From: Yimella sp. cx-51
Lineage (GTDB): Bacteria > Actinomycetota > Actinomycetes > Actinomycetales > Dermatophilaceae
Reading direction: 5' to 3'
DNA length: 64,000 nucleotides
Assembly: GCF_017654605.1 (NCBI RefSeq)
Contig: NZ_CP072113.1
Location: 1,178,001-1,242,000, forward strand
Part shown: one piece after another, positions 15,985-25,313 of the stretch
Layout: the number at the start of each line of letters is the position of its first letter
Position numbering within the stretch: position 1 is the stretch's first letter
Position numbers and translations under genes: made by a program
The notes under the pieces: generated by a model
Told to the model about the DNA's origin: nothing
The model's input: the letters and a program-made list of their open reading frames with translations, nothing else
The model's database searches: none

Positions 15985-17337
15985 CTACTTCAGCAGGTCT
16001 CCCGCTGGTTGTGCGCGCAAGGAGTGATCGAGCACGGTGGCGATATGAGCGGTGCCGATCCGCCCACCTGCCCGCTCCACACCGAGTGCGATCTGCATGA
16101 TGCAGCCGGGGTTGGCGGTGACCAGCAGCGCGGCGCCGGTGTCGATGACATTGCGGGCCTTGGCATCGCCCAGTTCCTTGGCGGGCTCGGGGTTGAGCAC
16201 GTTGTAGATGCCGGCTGAGCCGCAGCAGATGGAGGCGTCGCGGATCTCCTTGACGTCCAGGCCGGGGATCGCCTTGAGCAAGGCCCGTGGCTGCGCGCGA
16301 ACTCCCTGGGCGTGCCCGAGGTGGCAGGCGTCGTGGTAGGCGACGGTGAGCGGGAGCGGGTGGTAGCTCGCCACCGAGCCGAGCTCTGCGATGAGCTCGC
16401 TGAAGTCGCGCACCTTGGCGCTGAACTCCCGGGCGCGTGGGTGCCCTGTTGATGCGCCTTGCCCGCCGTCGGCGCCGGTGAGCAGGAACTCGTACTCCTT
16501 CATCGCGCTGCCGCAACCGGCCGAGTTGACCACGATGTACTCGACCTCGTACTGGTCGAACGCGGCGATCAGTTGCTCCGCGAAGCCCGCGGCCTCATCC
16601 TCACGTCCGGAGTGCCCTGACAGTGCGCCGCAGCAGCCCTGGCCACGCGGCACGATCACCTCGCAGCCCTCGGCCGCGAGCACTCGGGCGGTCGATGCGT
16701 TGACCCCGGAGAAGAAGGCGTCCTGCACACACCCGGTGAGCAACGCGACGGTGGCACGTTTCGTGCCGACCGCGGGGATGCGTTCGCTCAGCTGCTCGGG
16801 CTTTGTCAGCGCTGGGGTCAGCTTCTGCAGCATCGCCAGTGATGGTGAAATGCGTTCCAGCAGAGTCGAATTCGCCAGGGCACGATCGAGGCCGACTCGT
16901 TGGGTCAGGCGCAGTGGTCCGCGCAGCGCCTTGAGGCGGCGGGGATAAGGGAACAGCTTGAAGACCGCAGTGCGCAAGGCCCGGTCGGCGCGTGACCGCT
17001 CGACGTGACGTTCCACCTGCGGACGCATCTGCTCCAACAAACGGTCGTACTGCACACCGCTGGGACACGAGGTGACGCAGGCCATGCATCCGAGGCAGGC
17101 GTCGATGTGTCCGCCGATCGTGCTGTCCAGCGGCGCTCCCTCGTCCACCGATTTCATCAGGTGGATCCGGCCGCGGGGAGAGTCCATCTCCTCACCCCAG
17201 AGCACGTACGTGGGGCAGGTCGGCAGGCAGAAGCCGCAGTGCACGCAATCGGCGAGCAACGCCGGGTCGGGCGGGTTGTGGTCGTCGAAACCGCCGGTCG
17301 GCACGGCTGTGCGTTCGTCCGGGCTGATGGACTCCAT
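15985..17337 (-). CDS. glcF: (Fe-S)-binding subunit of 2-hydroxyacid oxidase (GlcF-like)
   Basis: A 450-residue protein with two 4Fe-4S motifs near the N-terminus, CVHCGFCLPTCPTYV and CLGCMACVTSCPSGV, and two CCG domains (GCCGALSGHSG and CCGSAGIYN) that bind an unusual Fe-S cofactor in heterodisulfide-reductase-like subunits. It would pass electrons from the FAD subunits to the membrane quinone pool. ATG 17337 starts 2 bases after the glcE stop; the long frame upstream overlaps glcE and is not coding. Substrate may be glycolate or D-lactate; sequence does not separate them. Confidence 0.9.
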   Translation of the reverse strand: MESISPDERTAVPTGGFDDHNPPDPALLADCVHCGFCLPTCPTYVLWGEEMDSPRGRIHLMKSVDEGAPLDSTIGGHIDACLGCMACVTSCPSGVQYDRLLEQMRPQVERHVERSRADRALRTAVFKLFPYPRRLKALRGPLRLTQRVGLDRALANSTLLERISPSLAMLQKLTPALTKPEQLSERIPAVGTKRATVALLTGCVQDAFFSGVNASTARVLAAEGCEVIVPRGQGCCGALSGHSGREDEAAGFAEQLIAAFDQYEVEYIVVNSAGCGSAMKEYEFLLTGADGGQGASTGHPRAREFSAKVRDFSELIAELGSVASYHPLPLTVAYHDACHLGHAQGVRAQPRALLKAIPGLDVKEIRDASICCGSAGIYNVLNPEPAKELGDAKARNVIDTGAALLVTANPGCIMQIALGVERAGGRIGTAHIATVLDHSLRAQPAGDLLK

Positions 17338-17339
17338 GG

Positions 17340-18536
17340 TCAGATGCCTCCCACGAATCTGCCCGCGGCCAGGGAATGGCTCGGGTCGAACTGGTCCTTC
17401 ACCTGCTGCATCACGGCCACGGCGGGAATCGGTCCCCAGATGTCGACGGTTTCGCGGATCTGGCGAGGTGCGTCGAGCACGATGACGCTCCCGCCCCGGG
17501 CCGCGCGGCGCAGGCTGTCCAATGCAGCGCTCACGTCGGCGGCGCTCGCAGACTCCCGGGCGGCGTAGAGCACTCCGGCGCCTGCCGATCCCTGCACGAT
17601 CCATCCCATCTGCGCTGCGGTTCGGGCGACAGCGGGCACGGCTGAGAGTTGCGCCGTGATCTTCAGGCCGGTCTGTTCTCCGACTGTCCATGGGTGGGTG
17701 CGGGCCCAGGCCGGCTCGTCGCCTTCGGCGCCGCCCAGATCGGTCGCCACGCGAGCAGCGCGGGCGGCGACACCCTCTTCGGTGCCTTCGAGCAACAGCG
17801 CAAGTTGAGCTGATTCGGTTGACTCGCAACGGATCTCGATTGCACTGGGGGCGTCCTGGGTGTGCAGTGCCGCCGCGAGCACCTCGCTCAACCGGTCGAG
17901 CGGGACGTCCGCCGTCACCCACCGGAACGCCGCCGGAACTGGGTGGAGGCGGAAGGTCGCCTCGGTGACGACGGCGAGGGTGCCGTACGACCCCACGAGC
18001 AGTTTGCCGAGGTCGTAACCGGCGACGTTCTTCACAACCTTGCCTCCGGCGTGGGCGATCGTGCCGTCGGCCAGCACGAGGGTGATGCCGATCAGCAGAT
18101 CGCGCATCGTCCCGGCAAGCACACGTAGCGGCCCGCTCGGATTCGTGGCAATGGCGCCGCCGACCGTCGAGCCGGGCACCATCTCATCCAGCGCCAATCG
18201 CTGCTTCGCCTGCCCGCACAGTTGCTGGACGTCGGCGAGTGGGCAGCCTGCTTGTGCGCTGACGATGAGGTCGCCAGGCTGGTGCTCAAGCACTTGGTCC
18301 ATCGTCGACATATCGAGCAGGACGTCGGTGGTGCCTGCCGGGCCACCCCAGGTCTGTTTGGTGCCGTGTCCGCACACGAGAACCGAAGCGCCCCGCTCGT
18401 GTGCGAGACGGAGTGCCGTCGACACCTCCTGAGTCGTGGTCGGCCGCACGGTCACCGCAACGTCGGCTCCGTCGAAGGTGTCCGACATGGCTGCAGCGTC
18501 GATTTCGTGGTCGTGCAGTGCGTCCAGCAGTTGCAT
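17340..18536 (-). CDS. glcE: FAD-binding subunit GlcE-like
   Basis: A 398-residue FAD-binding protein of the PCMH/VAO type. It has TTTQEVSTALRLAHERGASV and VCGHGTKQTWGGP for FAD pyrophosphate contact, then VAGYDLGKLLVGSYGTLAVV, a signature of the GlcE class. It lacks the long C-terminal domain of GlcD. ATG 18536 overlaps the glcD stop (ATGA), which argues against the upstream extension to 18608. With GlcD and GlcF it should form a three-subunit 2-hydroxyacid dehydrogenase linked to respiration. Confidence 0.9.
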   Translation of the reverse strand: MQLLDALHDHEIDAAAMSDTFDGADVAVTVRPTTTQEVSTALRLAHERGASVLVCGHGTKQTWGGPAGTTDVLLDMSTMDQVLEHQPGDLIVSAQAGCPLADVQQLCGQAKQRLALDEMVPGSTVGGAIATNPSGPLRVLAGTMRDLLIGITLVLADGTIAHAGGKVVKNVAGYDLGKLLVGSYGTLAVVTEATFRLHPVPAAFRWVTADVPLDRLSEVLAAALHTQDAPSAIEIRCESTESAQLALLLEGTEEGVAARAARVATDLGGAEGDEPAWARTHPWTVGEQTGLKITAQLSAVPAVARTAAQMGWIVQGSAGAGVLYAARESASAADVSAALDSLRRAARGGSVIVLDAPRQIRETVDIWGPIPAVAVMQQVKDQFDPSHSLAAGRFVGGI

Positions 18537-20008
18537 CAGAAGACCTCCGCCCGGCCGGCGAAGCGGTCGGGTTCGTCTGCAGTGTGCTTTCGTGGCACCT
18601 CGCCGCACAGTCGCGGGGTTGGATAGATCTTGCCGGGGTTGGAGATGCCGGCCGGGTCGAAGGCGCAGCGCACGCGCTGCATGGTGTCGAGGTCGATCTC
18701 GGTGAACATCTTCGGCATGTGCTTGGCCTTGTCGAAGCCAACGCCGTGCTCACCGGTGATCGATCCGCCGTGTTCGAGGCAGAGGTCGAGGATTGCGCCC
18801 GACACCTCTTCGGCACGGGCCTCTTGTCCGGGCACCGCGCCGTCGAAGAGCACCAGCGGGTGCAGATTGCCGTCACCGGCATGGAAGACGTTCGCCACCC
18901 GCACGCCCTTGGTCTCGGCCAGTTCGCCCATCTGGTGCAGCACCTGCGACAGCTTCGTCCGCGGGATCACGCCGTCCTGCACGATGTAGTCGGGGGAGAT
19001 GCGACCGACCGCCGCAAACGCCGACTTGCGCCCCCGCCAGATCGCGGCCCGCTCCTCAGCGTCGGCGGCGAGCCGGATCTCGAAGGCGCCGGCTTCGCGG
19101 CACAGCCGTTGGGCCTGCGCAGATTCGGTCTCGACCTCGGCCGTCGGGCCGTCCAGCTCGACGACCAGCACCGCTCCCGCCCCTCGTGGGTAGTTGCACG
19201 CCACCGCTGCTTCGGCGGCTTCGATCGCGAGCGCATCCATCATCTCGATGGCAGCCGGGACGATGCCGGCGGCGATGATCGCCGAGGTGGCTGCGCCGGC
19301 GGCATCGGTCGATTCGAATCCTGCGAGGAAGGTCTGCACAGTTTCAGGAGTGCGCAGCAGGCGCACCGTCACCTCGGTGGCGACGCCCAAGGTGCCCTCC
19401 GAGCCGACGAATGCACCGAGCAGGTCATAGCCAGGAGCATCGGGTGCCCGTTGCCCGAGCGTGACCGCCGAGCCATCGGGCAGCACCACCTCGGCGGCCA
19501 GTACGTGATTGCTGGTGAAGCCATACTTCAGACAGTGCGCGCCACCGGAGTTCTCGGCGACATTGCCGCCGATCGAGCAGATCTGCTGGCTGGAGGGGTC
19601 AGGCGCGAAGTAGTAACCCTGGGGTGAACTTGCCTGTGTCACAGACAAGTTGATGACGCCGGGGTCGACGACAGCACGCTGGTCGGGCGCCGAGACCTCG
19701 CGGATCTCGCGGAATCCGCTCATCACGACCAGGACGCCGTCGGCGTGGGGGAGGGCTCCGCCGGAGAGCCCCGTGCCGGAGCCGCGGGCGACGAAGGGCA
19801 CCCGCATGTCTGCGCATGCTGCCACTGTCTGCTGCACCTGCTCGGCGTCCTGGGCGAGCACCACGACGGCCGGGCGCACCCGATGTACCAGCAGGCCGTC
19901 GCAGTCGTAGGCGTCCAACCGGGCCGGATCAGTGATCACTGCGCCCTCAGGAAATTGCGACTTCAGGCGTTGGGTGAGCGCGGCGATGGCCGATTGCGAT
20001 GCGTTCAT
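18536..20008 (-). CDS. glcD: FAD-linked oxidase subunit GlcD-like
   Basis: A 490-residue catalytic flavoprotein. The FAD domain has MRVPFVARGSGTGLSGGALP and NVAENSGGAHCLKYGFTSNH; the C-terminal FAD-oxidase domain has NVFHAGDGNLHPLVLFD and GSITGEHGVGFDK, whose histidines are typical of GlcD and D-lactate dehydrogenases. ATG 20008 has the strong site GAGGAAAT 5 bases upstream, so the longer frame was rejected. It heads the operon glcD-glcE-glcF-pemK-like. In E. coli the homologous enzyme oxidises glycolate to glyoxylate. Confidence 0.92.
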   Translation of the reverse strand: MNASQSAIAALTQRLKSQFPEGAVITDPARLDAYDCDGLLVHRVRPAVVVLAQDAEQVQQTVAACADMRVPFVARGSGTGLSGGALPHADGVLVVMSGFREIREVSAPDQRAVVDPGVINLSVTQASSPQGYYFAPDPSSQQICSIGGNVAENSGGAHCLKYGFTSNHVLAAEVVLPDGSAVTLGQRAPDAPGYDLLGAFVGSEGTLGVATEVTVRLLRTPETVQTFLAGFESTDAAGAATSAIIAAGIVPAAIEMMDALAIEAAEAAVACNYPRGAGAVLVVELDGPTAEVETESAQAQRLCREAGAFEIRLAADAEERAAIWRGRKSAFAAVGRISPDYIVQDGVIPRTKLSQVLHQMGELAETKGVRVANVFHAGDGNLHPLVLFDGAVPGQEARAEEVSGAILDLCLEHGGSITGEHGVGFDKAKHMPKMFTEIDLDTMQRVRCAFDPAGISNPGKIYPTPRLCGEVPRKHTADEPDRFAGRAEVF

Positions 20009-20165
20009 CGGATTTCCTCTCCGGCGGCCCCACGGTGGGCGCGGTCTGATTGTGACCTCGGCCACGTGCACGCTAGCAAAAGGTCCGACCAATTGGGGCA
20101 TGCTCGGTGAGGTTGCTCACGATGCGATGCGCGGATTCGCGGGTAGCAGGGCTCGCGCCCCAGAC

Positions 20166-21401
20166 TTGATAGGTGACCGAACCACTAGCGCTGCACGACA
20201 TCGGCGACCACTCCCGCCTGGCCGACGAGTCGACGAAGCCGCTCGGATCGGACTCGCACTCTTCGCACTCGCTCTCGGTGGATTCGCGATCGGCACCACC
20301 GGGTTCGTCACGATGGGCTTGTTGCCCCAGATCGCCGACGGCATCGACGTGAGCATCCCGGCAGCCGGTCATGTCGTCTCCGCATACGCCTTGGGCGTGG
20401 TCGTCGGCGCACCGCTGATCGCGACCCTCGCCGCCAAGGTGCCGCGCAAGACTCAGTTGGTCGCGCTGATGGCGGCGTTCGCCGTCGCCAACATCGCCTC
20501 GGCGCTCGCCGTTTCCTACGGCTCCCTCATGGTGGCGCGGTTCCTGTCGGGTCTGCCGCACGGGACCTTCTTCGGCATCGGTTCGGTGGTGGCCGCTTCG
20601 ATGGTGGCGCCGAACCGGCGTACGTGGGCGGTGTCGATGATGCTGGCCGGTCTCACGGTCGCCAATGTCATCGGTGTGCCGTTGTCGACTCTCATGGGGC
20701 AGCACCTCGGCTGGCAGTATCCCTACGCCTTCGTCGGTGCCTTGGCAATTGCCTGCGTCGCGGCGGTGATCGCTTGGATTCCGGTGCAGCCTGCCGACGA
20801 GAACGCATCGGCCACCAAGGAGCTCAAGGCGCTGACCCGACCACAGGTCTGGCTCGCGCTCGGCATCGGCACCGTCGGCTTCGGCGGCATGTTCGCCACG
20901 TTCTCCTACATCACCCCGACGATGACCGACCTGGCCGGATTCTCGGAGAGCACCGTCCCGCTGATCCTGGTGGTCTACGGCGTCGGTATGACCATCGGCG
21001 CCACGGTGGCCGGCAAGGTCTCGCAGTTCGGTCTCATGCGGGGCATCATCGGCTCACTCAGCCTCATCGCGCTGCTGCTCGCAGTGTTCGGATTCCTCGC
21101 CCAGGGCAAGGTCACCGCCGTGATCGCGGTCTTCCTGCTCGGCTTCCTGCCCACCATCCTGGTGCCGATGCTGCAGACCCGCCTGATGGACGTCGCCCAG
21201 GAGGGTCAGTCGCTCGCAGCCGCGCTCAACCACTCCACCCTCAATGCCGCCAACGCCCTGGGCGCCTGGATGGGCAGTGTCGTGCTCAGCCGCGGATACG
21301 GCTACGAATGGCCGAGCCGCCTGGGCGCTCTGCTCGCCGTCGGCGGGGTGTTCATCGCCCTGGTCTCGGTGTGGCTGGGACGCCGCGAGGCCGCCAGGTA
21401 G
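20166..21401 (+). CDS. MFS transporter, AraJ/DHA1-type exporter
   Basis: About 411 residues with twelve predicted hydrophobic helices starting at RIGLALFALALGGFAIGTTG. The motif LAAKVPRKTQLVALMAAFAV is the MFS loop 2-3 motif, and LSGLPHGTFFGIGSVVAAS and LNHSTLNAANALGAWMGSVV are typical of AraJ-like sugar or drug efflux proteins. The start is uncertain: TTG 20166 is the nearest in-frame candidate; ATGs farther upstream give an unlikely long tail. No regulator lies beside it. The region between the glcD start and here (about 150 bases) is otherwise empty. Confidence 0.85.
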   Translation: MIGDRTTSAARHRRPLPPGRRVDEAARIGLALFALALGGFAIGTTGFVTMGLLPQIADGIDVSIPAAGHVVSAYALGVVVGAPLIATLAAKVPRKTQLVALMAAFAVANIASALAVSYGSLMVARFLSGLPHGTFFGIGSVVAASMVAPNRRTWAVSMMLAGLTVANVIGVPLSTLMGQHLGWQYPYAFVGALAIACVAAVIAWIPVQPADENASATKELKALTRPQVWLALGIGTVGFGGMFATFSYITPTMTDLAGFSESTVPLILVVYGVGMTIGATVAGKVSQFGLMRGIIGSLSLIALLLAVFGFLAQGKVTAVIAVFLLGFLPTILVPMLQTRLMDVAQEGQSLAAALNHSTLNAANALGAWMGSVVLSRGYGYEWPSRLGALLAVGGVFIALVSVWLGRREAAR

Positions 21402-21434
21402 GCCGCTGCCGGACGTCATGGGAGACTTGAGCGG

Positions 21435-23324
21435 TTGACCCCCGTACGTCCAGCACCCGAGGAATCATCTGTGGCACCCATGGCACGCACCGCGCTGCAA
21501 CCAGCCGCGACGCCGCCTTCGCAGATCCGCAACTTCTGCATCATCGCGCACATCGACCACGGCAAGTCGACCCTTGCCGATCGCATGCTCCAGATCACCG
21601 GAGTGGTCGACGACCGCGCCATGCGGGCGCAGTACCTCGACCGCATGGACATCGAGCGCGAACGCGGCATCACCATCAAGAGCCAGGCCGTGCGCATGCC
21701 GTGGGAGCTCGACGGAGAAACCTTCTGCCTCAACATGATCGACACCCCTGGTCACGTCGACTTCACCTATGAGGTGTCGCGATCGCTGGCCGCATGTGAA
21801 GGCGCCGTGCTGCTGGTCGATGCCGCCCAGGGCATCGAGGCCCAGACCCTCGCCAATCTCTACCTGGCGATGGAGAACGACCTCACGATCATCCCCGTGC
21901 TCAACAAGATCGACCTGCCGGCGGCGCAACCGGAGAAGTACGCCGAGGAACTCGCCGGTCTCATCGGCTGTGAGCCAGAGGATTGCCTGAAGGTCTCGGG
22001 TAAGACCGGTTTCGGCGTCGAGCCGCTGCTCGACCAGATCGTGCAGCAATTCCCTGCGCCCGTCGGTGACCCTGACGCCCCCGCCCGCGCGATGATCTTC
22101 GACTCGGTCTACGACACCTACCGTGGCGTAGTCACGTACGTACGTGTGGTCGACGGCAATCTCAACCCGCGCGAGAAGATCCAGATGATGTCGACCAAGG
22201 CGACCCATGAGTTGCTCGAGATCGGTGTCATCTCACCGGAACCCGTGCCGTCCAAGGGGCTGGGCGTCGGCGAGGTCGGTTATCTCATCACCGGTGTGAA
22301 GGACGTCCGTCAGTCACGTGTCGGTGACACCATCACCTCCGCGCGCGAGAGTGCCACCCAGGCGCTGGGTGGATATCGCGATCCGAAGCCGATGGTCTTC
22401 TCCGGCCTCTACCCGATCGACGGTTCCGACTACCCGGTGCTGCGCGACGCGCTCGACAAGCTGAAGCTGAACGACGCGGCGTTGGTCTACGAGCCGGAGA
22501 CCTCCGCGGCACTCGGCTTCGGCTTCCGCATCGGCTTCCTCGGAATGCTCCACCTGGAGATCGTGCGTGAACGCCTGGAGCGCGAGTTCGATCTCGACCT
22601 CATCTCCACGCTGCCGTCGGTGGTCTACGACGTGAAGTTGGACGACGGGCGCACCGTCATCGTCACCAACCCCTCGGAGTTCCCCGAGGGCAAGGTCGAC
22701 TCGATCACCGAGCCGGTCGTGCGGGCCACGATCCTGGCGCCGGCAGAGTTCATCGGCGCGATCATGGAGCTGTGTCAGTCACGACGCGGCTCGCTGCGGG
22801 GTATGGACTACCTGTCCGAGGACCGCGTCGAAATGCGCTACACCCTGCCCCTGGCCGAGATCGTCTTCGACTTCTTCGACTCCCTCAAGTCACGCACCCG
22901 CGGCTACGCATCGCTGGATTACGAGCCCGACGGTGAGCAGCAGGCCGACCTGGTCAAGGTCGACATCCTGTTGCAGGGTGACAAGGTCGACGCCTTCAGC
23001 ACGGTGGTGCACCGTGAAAAGGCCTACGCCTACGGGGTGATGATGGCCGGCAAGTTGAAAGACCTCATTCCCCGGCAGCAGTTCGAGGTGCCGATCCAGG
23101 CCGCGATCGGCGCTCGGGTCATCGCGCGCGAAAACATCCGCGCCATCCGTAAGGACGTGCTTGCCAAGTGCTACGGCGGTGACATCAGTCGTAAGCGCAA
23201 GCTGCTTGAGAAGCAGAAGGAGGGCAAGAAGCGCATGAAGATGGTCGGCTCCGTCGAAGTGCCGCAGGAAGCCTTCATCGCCGCACTCTCCCAGGACGGC
23301 TCCGACGCCAAGGCCAAGAAGTAA
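21435..23324 (+). CDS. lepA: Elongation factor 4 (LepA)
   Basis: LepA is a translational GTPase that acts on stalled or initiating ribosomes. The G1 motif is [15 protein letters not shown], the G2 region [13 protein letters not shown]3 DTPGHVDF, and G4 NKIDLP. The C-terminal end [20 protein letters not shown] with KEGKKRMK is diagnostic for LepA. Three starts are possible in frame: TTG 21435, GTG 21471 and ATG 21480. The last would give 614 residues, close to usual; the first has GGGAG at a workable distance. The reading frame abuts trmB directly. Confidence 0.97.
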   Translation: MTPVRPAPEESSVAPMARTALQPAATPPSQIRNFCIIAHIDHGKSTLADRMLQITGVVDDRAMRAQYLDRMDIERERGITIKSQAVRMPWELDGETFCLNMIDTPGHVDFTYEVSRSLAACEGAVLLVDAAQGIEAQTLANLYLAMENDLTIIPVLNKIDLPAAQPEKYAEELAGLIGCEPEDCLKVSGKTGFGVEPLLDQIVQQFPAPVGDPDAPARAMIFDSVYDTYRGVVTYVRVVDGNLNPREKIQMMSTKATHELLEIGVISPEPVPSKGLGVGEVGYLITGVKDVRQSRVGDTITSARESATQALGGYRDPKPMVFSGLYPIDGSDYPVLRDALDKLKLNDAALVYEPETSAALGFGFRIGFLGMLHLEIVRERLEREFDLDLISTLPSVVYDVKLDDGRTVIVTNPSEFPEGKVDSITEPVVRATILAPAEFIGAIMELCQSRRGSLRGMDYLSEDRVEMRYTLPLAEIVFDFFDSLKSRTRGYASLDYEPDGEQQADLVKVDILLQGDKVDAFSTVVHREKAYAYGVMMAGKLKDLIPRQQFEVPIQAAIGARVIARENIRAIRKDVLAKCYGGDISRKRKLLEKQKEGKKRMKMVGSVEVPQEAFIAALSQDGSDAKAKK

Positions 23325-24128
23325 GTGGCCGGGCAGGATTCACCGTTGTCGGCGGATACACCCAGTTCGGATCGTCCGCTCGCCCGCACTCGGTCTTTCA
23401 CCCGGCGAGGCGGACGCATGCCTGACCGGCATGAACGTGCGATGGATCAGCACGGCCAGACCTATGTGCTCGATCTGCCGCTCAACGGCACCGACACCAC
23501 GCTCGACAGCGGATACCGCTTCGATGCCGCATCGACCTTCGGGCGTACGGCCCCGCTCGTGGTCGAGATCGGTTCCGGCGCGGGTGACTGTGTGGTGCAC
23601 GCGGCTGCCGAACGTCCCGATCTCGACTTCCTGGCCTTCGAGGTGTGGCTGCCCGGGGTTGCCCACACCGTCACCAAAGCCGTCGCCGCGGGCGTTACCA
23701 ACCTGCGGATCGCTGTTGCCGATGCCGCGTGGTCGTTGCCGGTGATGTGCGCGCCGGGCTCCTTGCGCGAGGTCTGGACCTTCTTCCCAGACCCGTGGCC
23801 CAAAACCAAACACCACAAACGGCGCATGGTGCAGCAGAAGTTCGCGCTCGACATCGCCGAACTCCTCGAGCCCGGTGGCTCGTGGCGGCTGGCCACCGAC
23901 TGGGCCGACTACGCCTGGCAGATGCGCGATGTCGTGGAGGACTGCCCGGCCTTGCTGAACCCGCATGCGGGTCGTCTCGCCGATCCCGGTGACCCGCAGG
24001 TCGATCCGGAGGGGGAGCGCGGCGGGTTCGCGCCACGGTTCGAGTTGCGTCCGATCACCCGCTTCGAACGCAAGGGCTTGAAGGTCGACCGGGTGGTGCG
24101 TGACCTGCACGTCGTCCGCACGCGCTGA
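23325..24128 (+). CDS. trmB: tRNA (guanine-N7)-methyltransferase
   Basis: TrmB makes m7G46 in tRNA using S-adenosylmethionine. The SAM motif is VVEIGSGAGDCVVHAA, and the family signature is REVWTFFPDPWPKTKHHKRR followed by RMVQQKFALDIAELLEPGGS. The GTG start follows the lepA TAA without a gap. An internal ATG at 23418 is possible, because the first 30 residues are poorly structured. The end ITRFERKGLKVDRVVRDLHV is typical. Coupled to lepA, which also concerns translation. Confidence 0.95.
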   Translation: MAGQDSPLSADTPSSDRPLARTRSFTRRGGRMPDRHERAMDQHGQTYVLDLPLNGTDTTLDSGYRFDAASTFGRTAPLVVEIGSGAGDCVVHAAAERPDLDFLAFEVWLPGVAHTVTKAVAAGVTNLRIAVADAAWSLPVMCAPGSLREVWTFFPDPWPKTKHHKRRMVQQKFALDIAELLEPGGSWRLATDWADYAWQMRDVVEDCPALLNPHAGRLADPGDPQVDPEGERGGFAPRFELRPITRFERKGLKVDRVVRDLHVVRTR

Positions 24129-24187
24129 CGCGCTGGACGTACCGACACTCTTGTTCGTCGTTCGGTGCACCTGAAGTTACTGTCGGG

Positions 24188-24193
24188 TAATAT
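24188..24193 (+). promoter_or_regulatory. -10 box for leaderless DUF4442 gene
   Basis: TAATAT, near the consensus TATAAT, lies 7 bases before ATG 24201. No Shine-Dalgarno sequence intervenes. Confidence 0.6.
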
Positions 24194-24200
24194 CGATCAC

Positions 24201-24665
24201 ATGTCATCGACGCACGACATGTTCCGAAGGTTCGACGCCAAACCGCTCGGTAAGAAGGCCTTTTCTGTCGCCTTCATGCTGAAGGCGCCCTATTTCGCCA
24301 CCGTGCGCCCGCAGGTTCAGGTGATGGAGCCGCACCACGGGGTGGTGAAGATCCGAAAGCGTCGGGGCGTTCAGAACCACATCGGCACGGTCCACGCCAT
24401 TGCTGTTGCCAACGGCATGGAAGCGGCGATGGGCCTCCTCTGTGAGGCGACCACGCCGAAGGGAATGCGCTGGATTCCCAAGGGGATTGCGCTCGACTAC
24501 TCGGCGAAGGTGACGACGGACGTCCGCTGCGAGGCACGCACGGAGCCGGCAGATTGGGAGAAGGAGCCGCCGTTCCAGGTGGACGTGCGGTGCACCGCCT
24601 TCATTGATGACGGCACCGAGGTTGTTTCGGGCATCATTCCGGTGTGGGTCACCGCAAAGAGTTGA
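24201..24665 (+). CDS. DUF4442 hotdog-fold protein (putative thioesterase)
   Basis: A 154-residue protein: FRRFDAKPLGKKAFSVAFML, PYFATVRPQVQVMEPHHGVV, and VQNHIGTVHAIAVANGMEAA, the last being the helix over the active site in DUF4442/hotdog proteins. ATG 24201 was chosen over 24165 because of the -10 box at leaderless spacing. It is a distant paralogue of the protein at 5237-5761. Hydrolysis of an acyl-CoA is the family expectation; the substrate is unknown. Its last 22 bases overlap the next gene. Confidence 0.8.
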   Translation: MSSTHDMFRRFDAKPLGKKAFSVAFMLKAPYFATVRPQVQVMEPHHGVVKIRKRRGVQNHIGTVHAIAVANGMEAAMGLLCEATTPKGMRWIPKGIALDYSAKVTTDVRCEARTEPADWEKEPPFQVDVRCTAFIDDGTEVVSGIIPVWVTAKS

Positions 24666-25171
24666 GTCCTCCGGCGACGGACGACACCGTTCCCGATGCA
24701 GTGCGGTCAGCTCTCGCCGACGAGGAGAAGGGCGATCTGGCCAAAGCGCGTCTTCGCCTCGGTAGCTACCTGGCTCACGACCCCGACCACGCCGTGGCCC
24801 GCACCTTGTTGGTGCGGCTGTGCCGCGCGGCCGGCGACCCCGCTGCGGCTGGTCGGTGGGGCTATCTGACCGACGACGCGACAGATGCAGAGAGGGACGC
24901 CTTCGACGCGCAGTTCGGTGGAGACCGCGAGCGGGTGCATCGTGAATTGAACGACAGTACACGCGTATCGAGGCCCTCGGTCGCCTCCCAGACACGCATT
25001 AGTCGACTACCTGTTCGGACCGCGAAAGAGACTGATTCGCAACGACCTTCGGCTGAAAGTAGCCGTTGGCCGGACCGCCTCTTCGGCCTTGGGTGCCTGC
25101 TGTGTCTGCTGTGGTCTGTAGTGCTCATGCTGCTCGGGTCATGGCAGGTGGCGCAGTACGTGCTGCACTGA
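24644..25171 (+). CDS. DUF6584-like protein with C-terminal membrane anchor
   Basis: A 175-residue protein starting at GTG 24644 inside the DUF4442 gene. Residues ~18-75 (KGDLAKARLRLGSYLAHDPD then HAVARTLLVRLCRAAGDPAA) form helical pairs similar to a tetratricopeptide unit, ending in AGRWGYL, as in DUF6584 proteins. A low-complexity linker of ~60 residues follows, then one hydrophobic segment (LFGLGCLLCLLWSVVLMLL) near the C-terminus. It could be a tail-anchored protein-protein interaction module. No catalytic residues are visible. Confidence 0.65.
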   Translation: MGHRKELSPPATDDTVPDAVRSALADEEKGDLAKARLRLGSYLAHDPDHAVARTLLVRLCRAAGDPAAAGRWGYLTDDATDAERDAFDAQFGGDRERVHRELNDSTRVSRPSVASQTRISRLPVRTAKETDSQRPSAESSRWPDRLFGLGCLLCLLWSVVLMLLGSWQVAQYVLH

Positions 25172-25197
25172 CTCCCGCTTCGTCCGCTCTGCCTGCG

Positions 25198-25308
25198 TCG
25201 GTGACAATGGATCAATGCCCAGTGCGCTGCCTGACGGCGAACCCATCTCCTCCGACGGTCTCATGGACGGTCTTTGTCGGTCGAGGCACACCGACGATGC
25301 TCGACCCG
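25198..25308 (+). repeat. Compressed copy of the hemW 5' region
   Basis: Bases 25198-25261 match 26413-26476 (end of the hemW promoter and its first 16 codons) with four or so changes. After a CATG insert, bases 25266-25308 match 26693-26735 inside hemW. The two halves meet at copies of GACGGTCT, which also occurs at both places in hemW, so a deletion of about 216 bases between short repeats explains the structure. The copy is the leftover of a duplication that placed yeiH between two hemW 5' ends. Confidence 0.85.
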
Positions 25309-25313
25309 CATGA
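25215..25313 (+). pseudogene. hemW-derived 32-codon leader reading frame
   Basis: From the duplicated hemW ATG a frame of 32 codons runs to TGA 25311-25313. The first 16 residues (MPSALPDGEPISSDGL) equal the HemW N-terminus except for two changes; the rest is read in a different frame from hemW. The TGA overlaps the yeiH ATG (25310) as ATGA, the same arrangement that couples translation elsewhere in this window. It may act as a leader that carries ribosomes to yeiH. Its own -10 (GACAAT, 25203-25208) is a copy of the hemW box. Confidence 0.6.

Noticed and set aside
17338-17922. Long upstream extension of the glcF frame
   Set aside because: It lies inside glcE in another frame; ATG 17337 two bases after the glcE stop is the natural start.
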